Of a stretch of 32,770 nucleotides of DNA, positions 22,452-30,840 are shown piece after piece. The position numbers and the translations under genes are program-made. This DNA comes from Bradyrhizobium sacchari (GTDB lineage Bacteria; Pseudomonadota; Alphaproteobacteria; Rhizobiales; Xanthobacteraceae): assembly GCF_002068095.1 (NCBI RefSeq), contig NZ_LWIG01000062.1:58434-91203 (forward strand). The letters run 5' to 3'. Under the pieces are notes generated by a model that saw nothing but the letters and a program-made list of their open reading frames with translations, made no database searches and was not told where the DNA came from. How positions within the stretch are numbered: the first letter of the stretch is position 1; the number at the start of each line of letters is the position of its first letter.

Positions 22452-23411
22452 ATGACGAGCGATGAACCGCCCCGACCTATAGTCTCTATCGTCATTCCAG
22501 CGCATAACGAGGCCGAGAATTTACCGATCTTGCTTCGCGAGCTTTGCGCCACAATTACTCCGCTGGCACGGCTCCAGATCGTGTGCGTCGACGACGGAAG
22601 CACCGACGGCACTTTCGCCGTCTTGCTCGATGCTGCAAAGCAGGACCACCGAATCAAGTATATTCGTTTGTCGCGAAACTTTGGCCATCAGGCTGCATTG
22701 CGTGCGGGCCTTTTCTACAGCACCGGCGATTGCGTAGTTTCGATGGATGCCGATTTGCAGCATCCGGTGCGACTTGTTCCGGACATGATCAAAAAATGGC
22801 AAGAGGGATATGAGGTCGTTCTGACCAAGAGAAAGCAGTCCGACGACTTGCCAATATTCAAACGTTTCACCTCCGATCTGTTTTATTTGGTAATTAACGG
22901 GTTGTCCGACGTATATATTGACCCGGGAAGTGCTGACTTTCGCTTGCTTGATCGAAAAGTCGTCGACGTAGTGAAGTCACTATCGGAGACTGACTTCTTT
23001 CTACGCGGAATCATTCCTTGGGTCGGATTCAAGTCGTGCAATATCGAGTACATGCCAGACCGCCGCCGGTTTGGTGATACCAAATATTCGCTACGTAAGA
23101 TGATATCCTTTGCCATATCTGGCGTGGTTTCAAACAGCATTCGTCCATTACGGATCGCTACACTACTGTCAGCGATGATTTCAGGATTGGCGGCGCTATA
23201 CATGCTATATGCGGTGCACATCTATTTCGTTTATGGACAGGTGGTTCCGGGCTGGGCCTCGGTTGTTGTTGTGGTGTGCTTTATCGGTGGGCTCCAGCTC
23301 TTGGTAATGGGGGTCGTCGGGGAATATATCGGACGGATTCTTCGAGAAAGCCGCAAACGACCGGGTTTCGTGGTATCGGCAACCAACATGAATGCACAGG
23401 CTGGCGAATGA
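22452..23411 (+). CDS. Family 2 glycosyltransferase, polyprenyl-phosphate sugar transferase type (GtrB/ArnC/DPM1-like)
   Basis: A 319-residue enzyme. The N-terminal GT-A domain shows IVSIVIPAHNEAENLPILLR, VCVDDGSTDGTF and the metal-binding SMDADLQHP. GDTKYSLRKM is the conserved motif before the membrane part. Two C-terminal membrane helices follow (IATLLSAMISGLAALYMLYA and a second ending GGLQLLVMGVVGEYIGR). Such enzymes load a sugar onto undecaprenyl phosphate at the inner membrane for periplasmic transfer. ATG 22452 is preferred over the GTG at 22395. It is coupled to the methyltransferase by ATGA. The base composition is clearly AT-richer than flanking genes. Confidence 0.9.
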   Translation: MTSDEPPRPIVSIVIPAHNEAENLPILLRELCATITPLARLQIVCVDDGSTDGTFAVLLDAAKQDHRIKYIRLSRNFGHQAALRAGLFYSTGDCVVSMDADLQHPVRLVPDMIKKWQEGYEVVLTKRKQSDDLPIFKRFTSDLFYLVINGLSDVYIDPGSADFRLLDRKVVDVVKSLSETDFFLRGIIPWVGFKSCNIEYMPDRRRFGDTKYSLRKMISFAISGVVSNSIRPLRIATLLSAMISGLAALYMLYAVHIYFVYGQVVPGWASVVVVVCFIGGLQLLVMGVVGEYIGRILRESRKRPGFVVSATNMNAQAGE

Positions 23412-24196
23412 TGGAACGCGGTGACGACCTGGTCGAGCGTCAGAGGGAGCATTTCAATTCGATCGCCGGCCGTTATCAATCTGCGCGCCGTGGGGACAAC
23501 CATCTGCATCTCAAACATCGCTTATGGGACGACGTGTTCTCCGATCTTGTGGACTTCCGAGATAAGCAGATCGACGTTTTGGAACCGATGTGCGGATTCT
23601 GCGATGGTCTCGACATCTTATCCCATCATCTGTCTAAGAACCTGACCTACAAAGGTTTTGACTACAGCGATGCGGTCGTTGAGACAGTCCGAAGGCAACG
23701 GCCCGGCATTGATGTTTCCCAAGCGGATGCGACGAAGTACCGTGCGCCCGATAATGCGTTCGATGTCATTATCCTCATCGGCGGTCTCCATCACACGCCG
23801 AGCAATGCAGCGCAAATTGTCGCAAACTTGGTCCCGACGCTGCGTCAAGGAGGGATTTTTGTCAGCTTTGAGCCGACGCACGGCAATCCTATCTTCAGAA
23901 AAGTAAGGGAACAAATCTATCGTAAGAATTCCCTTTTCGACGAGGAGACCGAGCAGGCATTTCCTGTGCACGCCCTAATACAGCTGTTCAAGGCTACGGG
24001 TCTGAAATCGCGGAAAGTGCTTTATCCCGGCTTGGTATCCTACGTGCTTTACTATAACCCCGACGCCTTTCCAGGCCTCAACGTCGGGGGCCGGCGGTTG
24101 GTTGATGCCACATACGCGTTTGATAAACTCTTCTATACCAACCTCGTGGGCCGCGCGCTTTCGTTCGCTACTTTGTCAGTCTGGACCAAACCTTAA
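23408..24196 (+). CDS. Class I SAM-dependent methyltransferase
   Basis: A 262-residue protein starting at ATG 23408, overlapping the glycosyltransferase stop. The Rossmann SAM-binding motif is VLEPMCGFCDGLDIL (E.xCGxGxG-like, Cys-rich), then YKGFDYSDAVVE, and the post-motif DVIILIGGLHHTP is typical of small-molecule methyltransferases (HH in the active-site loop). It probably methylates a sugar or lipid in the same glycan pathway as the coupled glycosyltransferase. The stop shares TTAA with the stop of the convergent GNAT gene. Confidence 0.85.
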   Translation: MMERGDDLVERQREHFNSIAGRYQSARRGDNHLHLKHRLWDDVFSDLVDFRDKQIDVLEPMCGFCDGLDILSHHLSKNLTYKGFDYSDAVVETVRRQRPGIDVSQADATKYRAPDNAFDVIILIGGLHHTPSNAAQIVANLVPTLRQGGIFVSFEPTHGNPIFRKVREQIYRKNSLFDEETEQAFPVHALIQLFKATGLKSRKVLYPGLVSYVLYYNPDAFPGLNVGGRRLVDATYAFDKLFYTNLVGRALSFATLSVWTKP

Positions 24197-25122
24197 AGAC
24201 CGTCCCAGTCGCCGATCTGGGTGCGCCAGCGCAGATCCACCGTTTGAGCTCGAGGATATCGCACAAACAAGACCTGCTGCTTAGGCATTAGAGAGGGCGG
24301 CACGAAAAAATACCCCGATCGAAGAGGCTTGAACGGAAACCAATTTGCCATCAGGAAGACTGCAACCATGCCGTTTTTACCGGTCCAGCGTTGTACCTTA
24401 TGCAATAGGCGCGCCGCCAAACCTTCGGTCGAATGAAACTCCATTACAATGGCAACGTTCATGCCGAACAAGCGGAAGCTCCGGACGATTGCAAAACCCT
24501 CGGCGCCCCCGCCGATCACTTGATAGCTGAACGCAGGGTGCTGCTCATATCGCCACGCCAAGTACTTTGCGTCCCTGTGCACGCTCGAATATGGCGGGTT
24601 CTTAGAAACAACTGCCGAAAGATCGAGAAAGTTGATTTCGTTCTGATCTTCGGAGAGCCGCCCGCCAATGACGGGCAAAATTGGTCTGACAAAAGTCTGA
24701 ACTTCTGCGACGGCCCTGAAGCCAGCTTGCTCGATTGCCCGTTGCGATTGACCGTTTGGAAAGCAGATCAACAATTGATCGTCCAATCGCTGGACAATGT
24801 CAGATAGACATTCGCGATATAGACCGCGTCCTCGCATTTCCGGAGCGGTCATGATGTCGCCGATCTGCCATCCCTTTATTGGCCCGCGACCGGGCAGATT
24901 AAAAATAAGCGGAAATGCCGAAACGCCGGAAACCGGCCGAGCCCCGTTTCTGACATACGCGATGATTGCTTGCCCCGCAGGGGTGTCGTACTTCCACCTG
25001 TAAAATGCCTCGGTCAGCGTTACGCCGATTTCGCCAGCCCAGCGCGACGATCCAAATGCCTGGCGTAGCGCAGTCACATGCTGAGATAGACTGATCGCAT
25101 GCGCCTCAGAAACTTCCGCCAT
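24193..25122 (-). CDS. GNAT-family acyltransferase, polysaccharide-associated
   Basis: A 309-residue protein. The acetyl-CoA binding motif is IGDIMTAPEMRGRGLYRECL (motif A, RGRGLY), followed by LLICFPNGQSQRAIEQAGF. The second half has KYLAWRYEQHPAFSYQVIGG, which resembles the FemAB/GNAT-type enzymes of capsule and O-antigen loci. It probably acylates an amino group on a glycan precursor or peptide, target unknown. It converges on the methyltransferase and is divergent from the membrane protein gene with 53 bp between them. Confidence 0.8.
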   Translation of the reverse strand: MAEVSEAHAISLSQHVTALRQAFGSSRWAGEIGVTLTEAFYRWKYDTPAGQAIIAYVRNGARPVSGVSAFPLIFNLPGRGPIKGWQIGDIMTAPEMRGRGLYRECLSDIVQRLDDQLLICFPNGQSQRAIEQAGFRAVAEVQTFVRPILPVIGGRLSEDQNEINFLDLSAVVSKNPPYSSVHRDAKYLAWRYEQHPAFSYQVIGGGAEGFAIVRSFRLFGMNVAIVMEFHSTEGLAARLLHKVQRWTGKNGMVAVFLMANWFPFKPLRSGYFFVPPSLMPKQQVLFVRYPRAQTVDLRWRTQIGDWDGL

Positions 25123-25175
25123 CAGCGCCGAGTTCCGTTAAAGTTGAGCAAGCGTTTTCAAGTTGAGGTAAGATT

Positions 25176-26714
25176 ATGCGATTCAATTTCGAGTGGAAAG
25201 TGATGCTCGCTCATAAAATGGATTTTACGATCGTGATTGTTGCGCTGTTCGTTCTCGCGGGCATAGGCAGCCAGCTTTGGCAACCTTTCATGCTAGGATT
25301 TGAGCACGACGATTGGTGGCTCTTTGTGAGACCGTACGTATTGCGAGACTACTCGAATTATCACCCCGATCGGCCCGGATATTTCCTATTATCGCAACTC
25401 ATTTTGCACATCTGGAATGGCAGCCCGGCTGAGTTCCATTGGCTCAAGGTTATTATAAATCTCGCGACCGCTAGCTCAATATTTTGGCTCACGTTGTCGA
25501 TTCAACGATTGTTTGATGTATCAAGTTCGGCGCTTGCGGTCGGCGCGGCAGTGCTCTGGCTTACGGCTCCATGGGGAATGGGCTATACCATCTGGGCGAC
25601 CGCAGCGTTTACAAATGTCGCCCTTCTGTCCTTTTGTGCTTCCATGGTCCAGTTCGTCCGCTGGGTAGAGCTTGGAAGCTGGGTTCGTTTCGTGGCTGCA
25701 ACGCTGTTGTGGATTGTGTCGATTGAGACCTATCAATCGACGTGGTTTGGATTTGTGCCGGTGGCGTTAGCCATCCTGCTGTCGGTCTATGAACGGAAGG
25801 ATGCGAGAGGCCGCTTATTTGCCTTGGCTTTTGTGTTGCTTGTGATTCAGCTCGCATGCGTCTTCCACACTGCGACAACAACGCCGAAATCCCACACTCC
25901 AAACACGTTCTGGATTTTCGGACACAACCTGCGAATCCTCATAGAGATACAGATAAGGTATCTTGGCCCGTTCTTATTCGCCGCTGTGCTGCTGGTTGTC
26001 GCAAGCTTGATCAGGGCCGCCGCGCGAGACGGGCGAGAGGGATATTTGCAGCTCAGGCGCATTATCGCCGGATTCGCGCTTGCGGTTCTCGGCTCTTGCG
26101 GTTCGGCGCTGCTGTATGCTGCCGCAGGCTACGGTTTCACCGACACAGGCGAGCAGTCCAAGACCTCGGTCATGTTTACGTTCTGGATTGGGATTGGATT
26201 TTCCCTCGTCGTCTCAGCAAGTGCGGAAGATCGGAAAGGACGCATCATTGGAATTGCAACACTATTCATCGCAATCGTTGCCACCATTTTTAGCTTCCCG
26301 AGCGCGGCAGACCCTTGGGTTATCGCGTGGGAGCGGCAGCGCGAGGTCATCAATGCCATAGGGCAGCAGTCCTTTCCGCGAAAACTCGAACCCGGCGATG
26401 TGGTGCTAGGCGACCTTCCGTCGATGGAACGAAACGTCCCTGTGTTTGGCGCGCCTTGGAGCGCTACGGCGCTGTTGATCCTCTGGGAAGACGTCGTTCC
26501 GAATATTGCTCGCCAACCAATCACAATCCTGAGCTTCGATGGCGATTACAACATGGCTTGGGAACCCGGGAAGCTGACTATCAGGCCGGGTTGGGAAGTG
26601 GCTGGAAAGCGCCTTTGGTTGTGGCGGTGGCGAACGGGGGAGGCTGTGTTGGTCCGGTCGCCGGGTCCCCTGCCAAGGGGCGCTTTCGATGCCCTATTTG
26701 AACGCAATCAGTAG
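25176..26714 (+). CDS. Polytopic membrane protein, GT-C-like glycosyltransferase (GtrS-like)
   Basis: A 512-residue integral membrane protein. About ten hydrophobic helices are visible between residues 15 and 390. The first periplasmic loop holds GFEHDDWWLFVRPY, with the paired acidic residues usual at the active site of GT-C enzymes that use polyprenyl-phosphate sugars. The last 120 residues form a soluble domain. GAGG precedes the ATG. With the GT2 enzyme this would make a lipid-linked sugar donor and its transferase, as in O-antigen modification. The closest named family cannot be fixed by eye. Composition is AT-richer than flanking genes. Confidence 0.72.
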   Translation: MRFNFEWKVMLAHKMDFTIVIVALFVLAGIGSQLWQPFMLGFEHDDWWLFVRPYVLRDYSNYHPDRPGYFLLSQLILHIWNGSPAEFHWLKVIINLATASSIFWLTLSIQRLFDVSSSALAVGAAVLWLTAPWGMGYTIWATAAFTNVALLSFCASMVQFVRWVELGSWVRFVAATLLWIVSIETYQSTWFGFVPVALAILLSVYERKDARGRLFALAFVLLVIQLACVFHTATTTPKSHTPNTFWIFGHNLRILIEIQIRYLGPFLFAAVLLVVASLIRAAARDGREGYLQLRRIIAGFALAVLGSCGSALLYAAAGYGFTDTGEQSKTSVMFTFWIGIGFSLVVSASAEDRKGRIIGIATLFIAIVATIFSFPSAADPWVIAWERQREVINAIGQQSFPRKLEPGDVVLGDLPSMERNVPVFGAPWSATALLILWEDVVPNIARQPITILSFDGDYNMAWEPGKLTIRPGWEVAGKRLWLWRWRTGEAVLVRSPGPLPRGAFDALFERNQ

Positions 26715-26856
26715 ACGGGTTTGAGAGATGAAGGCGCTCTGTTCCGTGGTCAGCGATCAACCGACCGAGCGTTAGTTGCTTTGGGCAAGACCAGATCAGG
26801 AAGAGGTGCCAGTCTCAACGAGAGGGGTCGATGTCGCGCTGTGCACAGATCAGCAA

Positions 26857-27250
26857 TGACATTCCACTTGCAATATTGCCCCCTAAGCCGGGGATCGGCA
26901 TCCAAAATTGCCCCTCTAAGATTGGGCAGTTGCGCTGCCTGCTTGGACGAAGCAGGTGGTCGGGATGCTGATCGTGGAGACGATCCCTCGGCGCGAGCAC
27001 TTCATCAAGGGTAAGACGATCAAGGAAACTCGAAGGCGCATCGCTCCAGACCAGCTGATGGAACGAACTCAAATCTTCCACCTCATGGGCGAGCTCAAGC
27101 TCTACGGCATGGACGCCGCGTTTGACGAGATCATGGCGACCGCCATCAAGCGACAGCATGAACCTCAGCGCATCGTCGGCGACCTGCGCTACGCCGAGAT
27201 CAACGCCAGGCGCAGCCGGCACGCGCGCCGAAATCCTCAAGTACCAGGTA
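26857..27250 (+). mobile_element. Second remnant of the same IS21 element
   Basis: The left end (TGACATTCCACTTGCAATAT, then CCCCCTAAGCCGGGGATCGG) matches that of the copy at 20314. The first about 25 codons of istA (MLIVETIPRREHFIKGKTIK) are followed by a deletion joining them to the istB start (MERTQIFHLMGELKLYGMDA). Similarity fades after about 27250 and no right end is present. It has the uncorrupted GAACCTCAG where the first copy lost an A. Confidence 0.8.
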
Positions 27251-27459
27251 GATGTCTCGGTCGAGGCGATCGGCCGGCACGATCGATGGCGAGGAACGCA
27301 TACGCATACTCCGGGGGAACTGACAGTCAACTTCGCTGCAAAATTGAACGTTCCACGTCGCCCCCTTTCCCCCTGCCATGGCCGACTGCGGTCCTTATCG
27401 ATGTCCCGAGCATCGTCTATTGCGGCACCTTGCTGCAACCGATTGAATGCAGTCGGTCA

Positions 27460-27804
27460 CAGGGTGACCTCGTTGCTGCACTCGCGCTTGCGGGTTGTGG
27501 AAGGGAGCCAGGCCGAAAGGCGAACCCGGCTCGCAAGGTCCGGCCGGACCGCAGGGGGCGCAAGGCATCCAAGGTGTGCCGGGTCCTCAAGGGCTGGCCG
27601 GGGCGCAAGGCCCGCGGCGCCTAAGGGCGAGAAGGGGGACAAAGGCGATCCTGCGCCGGTGAATATACGAGCTGTGCAAGCTGACGGGCCGTCAACTGCG
27701 ACACGAGCGAAATTTTGGTCTCTATCTTCTGCCCAAGTGGCGGTGCTGCTGACGTTGCGAAGTGCGGGGCCTCGCCAACCATTGGCCTGTGCTTGAAAAA
27801 GTAA
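27460..27804 (+). pseudogene. Collagen-like (Gly-X-Y) lipoprotein, decayed by frameshifts
   Basis: Four consecutive pieces in shifting frames read as one protein. A lipoprotein-like signal end, LVAALALAGCG (27469-27500), is in frame 1. The Gly-X-Y run PKGEPGSQGPAGPQGAQGIQ continuing to GAQGPR (27513-27620) is in frame 0. KGEKGDKGDPAPVNIRAVQA (to about 27690) is in frame 2. The C-terminal cysteine-containing tail, beginning CDTSEILVSIFCPSGG and ending PTIGLCLKK, is in frame 1 to the stop at 27804. No start codon is visible. Collagen-like surface proteins may act in adhesion. The order of the pieces and the uniform content make a single ancestral gene very likely. Confidence 0.7.
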
Positions 27805-28827
27805 CAACCCGCTCAGCGCTTAATGCGGTGATAGCGTGTGGCCACACTGAAAGCCAACATGCATGCCGCAGCTAAGGACCAGATCGTTTTGGTGATTTCT
27901 TTCGGCATGAGGGCCTAAACCCTCGGAGCCATTCCACGGTTCCGAGCGAAGATTCGGACAGACGCAACACAGCGAGAACAATGTTCGCTAAAGAGCGCGT
28001 AGCAAAATGTCTATCAGACGTTCGGCCTGAATCATAATTGTTTGAATTTACGAATGGATTTTGGCGTGCTCAGCGCCGCGGCGCTTCCTAGCGGACTTTA
28101 GGCTCCTAAACATATTAAATACTTAGAGGACGGTGGGACAGAAAACGGTTCTACGGAATCGTTTATTGCTTATAGCGCGACTGTCTCACCAGTGGCGCCC
28201 CAAAAGGGGCGGTCGCGCGAAGGTGGATTCCAAGATGACTGAGACTGCAAACGGTGGCCGCTCCGAGGCCGCCGCAAAGCCTGTTCGCGCCAAGACAGGA
28301 CTTCAACGACGCGCTGCTCCGACGACGCCGATCTAGGATCGCATCGCCGACGGAATCGGAAACGGCGACACCGACCTGTCGGCCTACGCCCCGCCCACAG
28401 CACAGGAGGGAGCGCAAAGCGATAGGAGCGCCGTGAATACGCCAGACGCGCCCCCGTGGCGGGAGCTTCGATGTCGAGAAAATTAACGTAGCGAAGCCGT
28501 GGCTATTTGGGGCGGCAAAACCGTGGTGTTGAATGAACAGGCCGCCGGCTCGGTCAATGATGCGCGGGTGACGTCGTTCGAGTCACAGAACTCTTGGTTG
28601 CGAACCGGTACACGGAAATCAAGGGGTCGGATGGCAAGGTTCGGGTTGTTACCTGGGCGCAGGCTTGGCAGAAACACCGACACCTGCTTTCCCAGCGCTT
28701 GTTCACGGGCCGGGACTCTTCGTTGCGTCAGCGCGATTCGCTTCGATTTGTCGCTGTGACGCCAACTTGTCTCCTACATTTCCTTGCTTAGCAATCGAGC
28801 AGTCGTGTGGTCGCGAAGACCACGGCC
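27805..28827. other. One-kilobase stretch without a confident gene, probably decayed DNA
   Basis: Several short frames exist on both strands without good starts or recognised proteins. Between about 28450 and 28790 two partial frames (GGKTVVLNEQAAGSVNDARV, then RYTEIKGSDGKVRVVTWAQA) look protein-like and could be one gene split by a frameshift near 28590, but I cannot name it. Confidence 0.35.
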
Positions 28828-29394
28828 TCACTCTTCCGTTCTCGCGTCTCCGCAATGCGGCCGCGATTGATCCGCAGGACAGGACCGATCGGCCAACAAC
28901 GGAGCAACGAACGCATGGAGGTTTGATCCATCAAACAGATGGGCAGTTATGCCGGCCGCTTGCGCTGCTTCAAGGTCGCTCTGCTTATCGCCGATCATGA
29001 AGCTAGCATCGATATCCACCGCATGCCGCTCCAGCAGCGCTCTAATCATCCCCGGCTGCGGCTTACGACAGTTGCAGAGGATACGGTAGCGCTCAATCAG
29101 GCCGTCGGGATGGTGGGGACAAAATTCGAACGCGTCAATATGGGCACCAACTCTAGCAAGCTCACGCGACATCCATTCGTGCAAATTGCGAACATGCCGT
29201 TCCTCATAAAACCCCCTCGCGATTCCGGACTGGTTCGTCACGACAAACGCAAGATAACCGGCGTCATTGACTGCCTTTACCGCCTGTTGGGCTCCTTCCA
29301 CCCACCGGATCTTGTCCGGATCAAAAGCATAGCCATCGTCCTCGTTGAGGACGCCATCGCGATCAAAAAATACTGCCGGACGCATCAAGCTCAT
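28828..29394 (-). CDS. gmhB: D-glycero-D-manno-heptose 1,7-bisphosphate 7-phosphatase
   Basis: A 188-residue HAD-superfamily phosphatase that removes the 7-phosphate in the ADP- or GDP-heptose pathway, supplying LPS core or other surface heptose. The nucleophile and acid are Asp11 and Asp13 (AVFFDRDGVLNEDDGY); motif II is VVTNQSGIARG; the GmhB zinc site is CPHHP (92-96) with CNCRKPQPG (107 on); motif III/IV is MIGDKQSDLEAA. Length is normal. ATG 29394 has only a weak upstream AGG. It stands alone on the minus strand; other heptose genes are not in the window. Confidence 0.92.
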   Translation of the reverse strand: MSLMRPAVFFDRDGVLNEDDGYAFDPDKIRWVEGAQQAVKAVNDAGYLAFVVTNQSGIARGFYEERHVRNLHEWMSRELARVGAHIDAFEFCPHHPDGLIERYRILCNCRKPQPGMIRALLERHAVDIDASFMIGDKQSDLEAAQAAGITAHLFDGSNLHAFVAPLLADRSCPADQSRPHCGDARTEE

Positions 29395-29796
29395 CAGCCT
29401 GCGCTGGAGGGGACACCGATCTTCCGACGATCACGCCTCCTGTTGCTAACCGTCAGAAACGACCAGAACACACGGACGCCGTTCGACTCGACAAATCCCA
29501 TGAGGAGGCATGACTCAGGCGAGCTCTGAGCTCACGGGACAGAACCCATTTCGGCACAAATTGCACGCGAGAGTACCGGAAATTTGCACCCGAGGCGCTG
29601 CGAACTTTCTATAGTAGAAAATGGCTTCTCTTTTAAGAAAAAAACTTCCCAAATTCAAGGCAGGGGCGAGCGCCCTTTCAAAGGCAGTCCCCTGGAGGTG
29701 CTCGCTCATATCTTGCAAATCGCGGGGGAAAACGTCATGCATTAGCTCGACTACGGATGTCTGCTGCAAACCTCCCTTGGCCTCCAAGTATCTCTT
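29395..29796. other. Intergenic region between gmhB and the epimerase gene
   Basis: About 400 bp between divergent genes, AT-richer in its middle (29600-29660). An imperfect inverted repeat (GCGAGCGCC and GGTGCTCGC, one mismatch) spans about 29667-29705. Promoters for both flanking genes are expected here, but no clear -35/-10 pair was seen. A minus-strand frame overlapping the epimerase start is not convincing. Confidence 0.35.
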
Positions 29797-30672
29797 ATGA
29801 ACGACCGAATTACCGTGCTCGTGACCGGCGCTGACGGCTTCATCGGACGCCATCTCGTACCTTACCTTGCTTCGCTGGGTTACAAGGTGATGGCCGCGTC
29901 TAGGACAGAGTTCGCTTTCGAAGGCGAGAGCATAGCATCGGTTCAGCTGCCCGATTTATCCGCGCCGTTCGACTGGGATCCGTTACTGAAACAATGCGAC
30001 GCTATCGTTCACCTTGCGGGGATCGCCCATAAATTCGCCGACGACGCCTCATATGGCCGCGTGAACTATCGAGCCACAGAGGCCTTGGCGAAGGCCGCGT
30101 CTCGCGGAGGCAAACATCTGGTTTTCGTCTCTTCGATTGCTGCGCAGTCCGGCTCATTCTCGGATCATGAGTTAACCGAAGATAGCGTTCCGAGACCGAT
30201 CAATAGCTATGGGCGATCAAAGCTCGCTGCTGAGCAGAGCGTTCGCGCAGCAAAAGCGCCATTCACGATCCTTCGGCCTGTCGTGATTTACGGCGATGGC
30301 GAAAAAGGCAATTTCGCAATCGTCCACAAGATAGCGCGGCTGCCAATACCGTTGCCGTTTGGAGCCCTTACGGCGAAACGATCGATATTGTCGATTGAAA
30401 ACTTCAGTTCTGCCGTTGCAATAGTACTAGCCGATTCTCGCGCTATCGGAGAAACGTTCATCGTGTCGGATCCCACGCCTCTCACCGTTCCCGAACTTAT
30501 CGCACGGTACCGAAGCAGTATGGGCCGCCCAGCTTGGCTTATACCCGTTCCGGAAAGATGGATTGAATTATCACTCAGAGCTGTTGGCCAGAATGAAATC
30601 TGGCAGCGGATCGGCAAACCCCTGTCAGTTTCGCCCAGAAAGTTGCTCGCGCTTGGCTGGAAGGCATCTTGA
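29797..30672 (+). CDS. NAD-dependent epimerase/dehydratase (extended SDR)
   Basis: A 291-residue nucleotide-sugar enzyme. The NAD-binding motif is VLVTGADGFIGRHL (GxxGxxG at residues 11-17), followed by DAIVHLAGIAHKF, the active-site Ser in FVSSIAA, and YGRSKLAAE with the YxxxK Tyr and Lys. ILRPVVIYGDGEKGNFA is typical of UDP-glucose 4-epimerase-like and WbpV/WbcJ-like enzymes of O-antigen loci. The exact reaction cannot be assigned. It ends at LLALGWKAS, about 15-30 residues earlier than many relatives, so the C-terminus may be slightly truncated. The ribosome binding site is weak. Confidence 0.85.
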   Translation: MNDRITVLVTGADGFIGRHLVPYLASLGYKVMAASRTEFAFEGESIASVQLPDLSAPFDWDPLLKQCDAIVHLAGIAHKFADDASYGRVNYRATEALAKAASRGGKHLVFVSSIAAQSGSFSDHELTEDSVPRPINSYGRSKLAAEQSVRAAKAPFTILRPVVIYGDGEKGNFAIVHKIARLPIPLPFGALTAKRSILSIENFSSAVAIVLADSRAIGETFIVSDPTPLTVPELIARYRSSMGRPAWLIPVPERWIELSLRAVGQNEIWQRIGKPLSVSPRKLLALGWKAS

Positions 30673-30840
30673 GTCCTGCTAGTCAGCCTACTCGCTCCCT
30701 TCGTGATAAAGGAGCGTTTCGCCGCAATTCTTGTGTATCAGCTTGGTCGGCATGGGGCCGCCTGATTCTTGATGGACCCAGATCAGGTCGAAGTCGATTT
30801 CAGGCGAACAATTGACGGGTGATACCGACTTTGGCTCTAG

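Noticed and set aside
26721..27624. Plus-strand frames over the second IS21 remnant, readable as a 222-residue protein
   Set aside because: The reading joins an istA start, an istB start and unrelated DNA; it is a product of deletion, not a gene.
29550..29566. GGCAC...TTGCA resembling a sigma-54 promoter
   Set aside because: The spacing between GG and GC is 10 instead of 12 bases, which sigma-54 does not tolerate.
29515..29853. A 112-residue minus-strand frame upstream of the epimerase
   Set aside because: It overlaps the epimerase start, has no recognised motif and lacks a convincing ribosome binding site.
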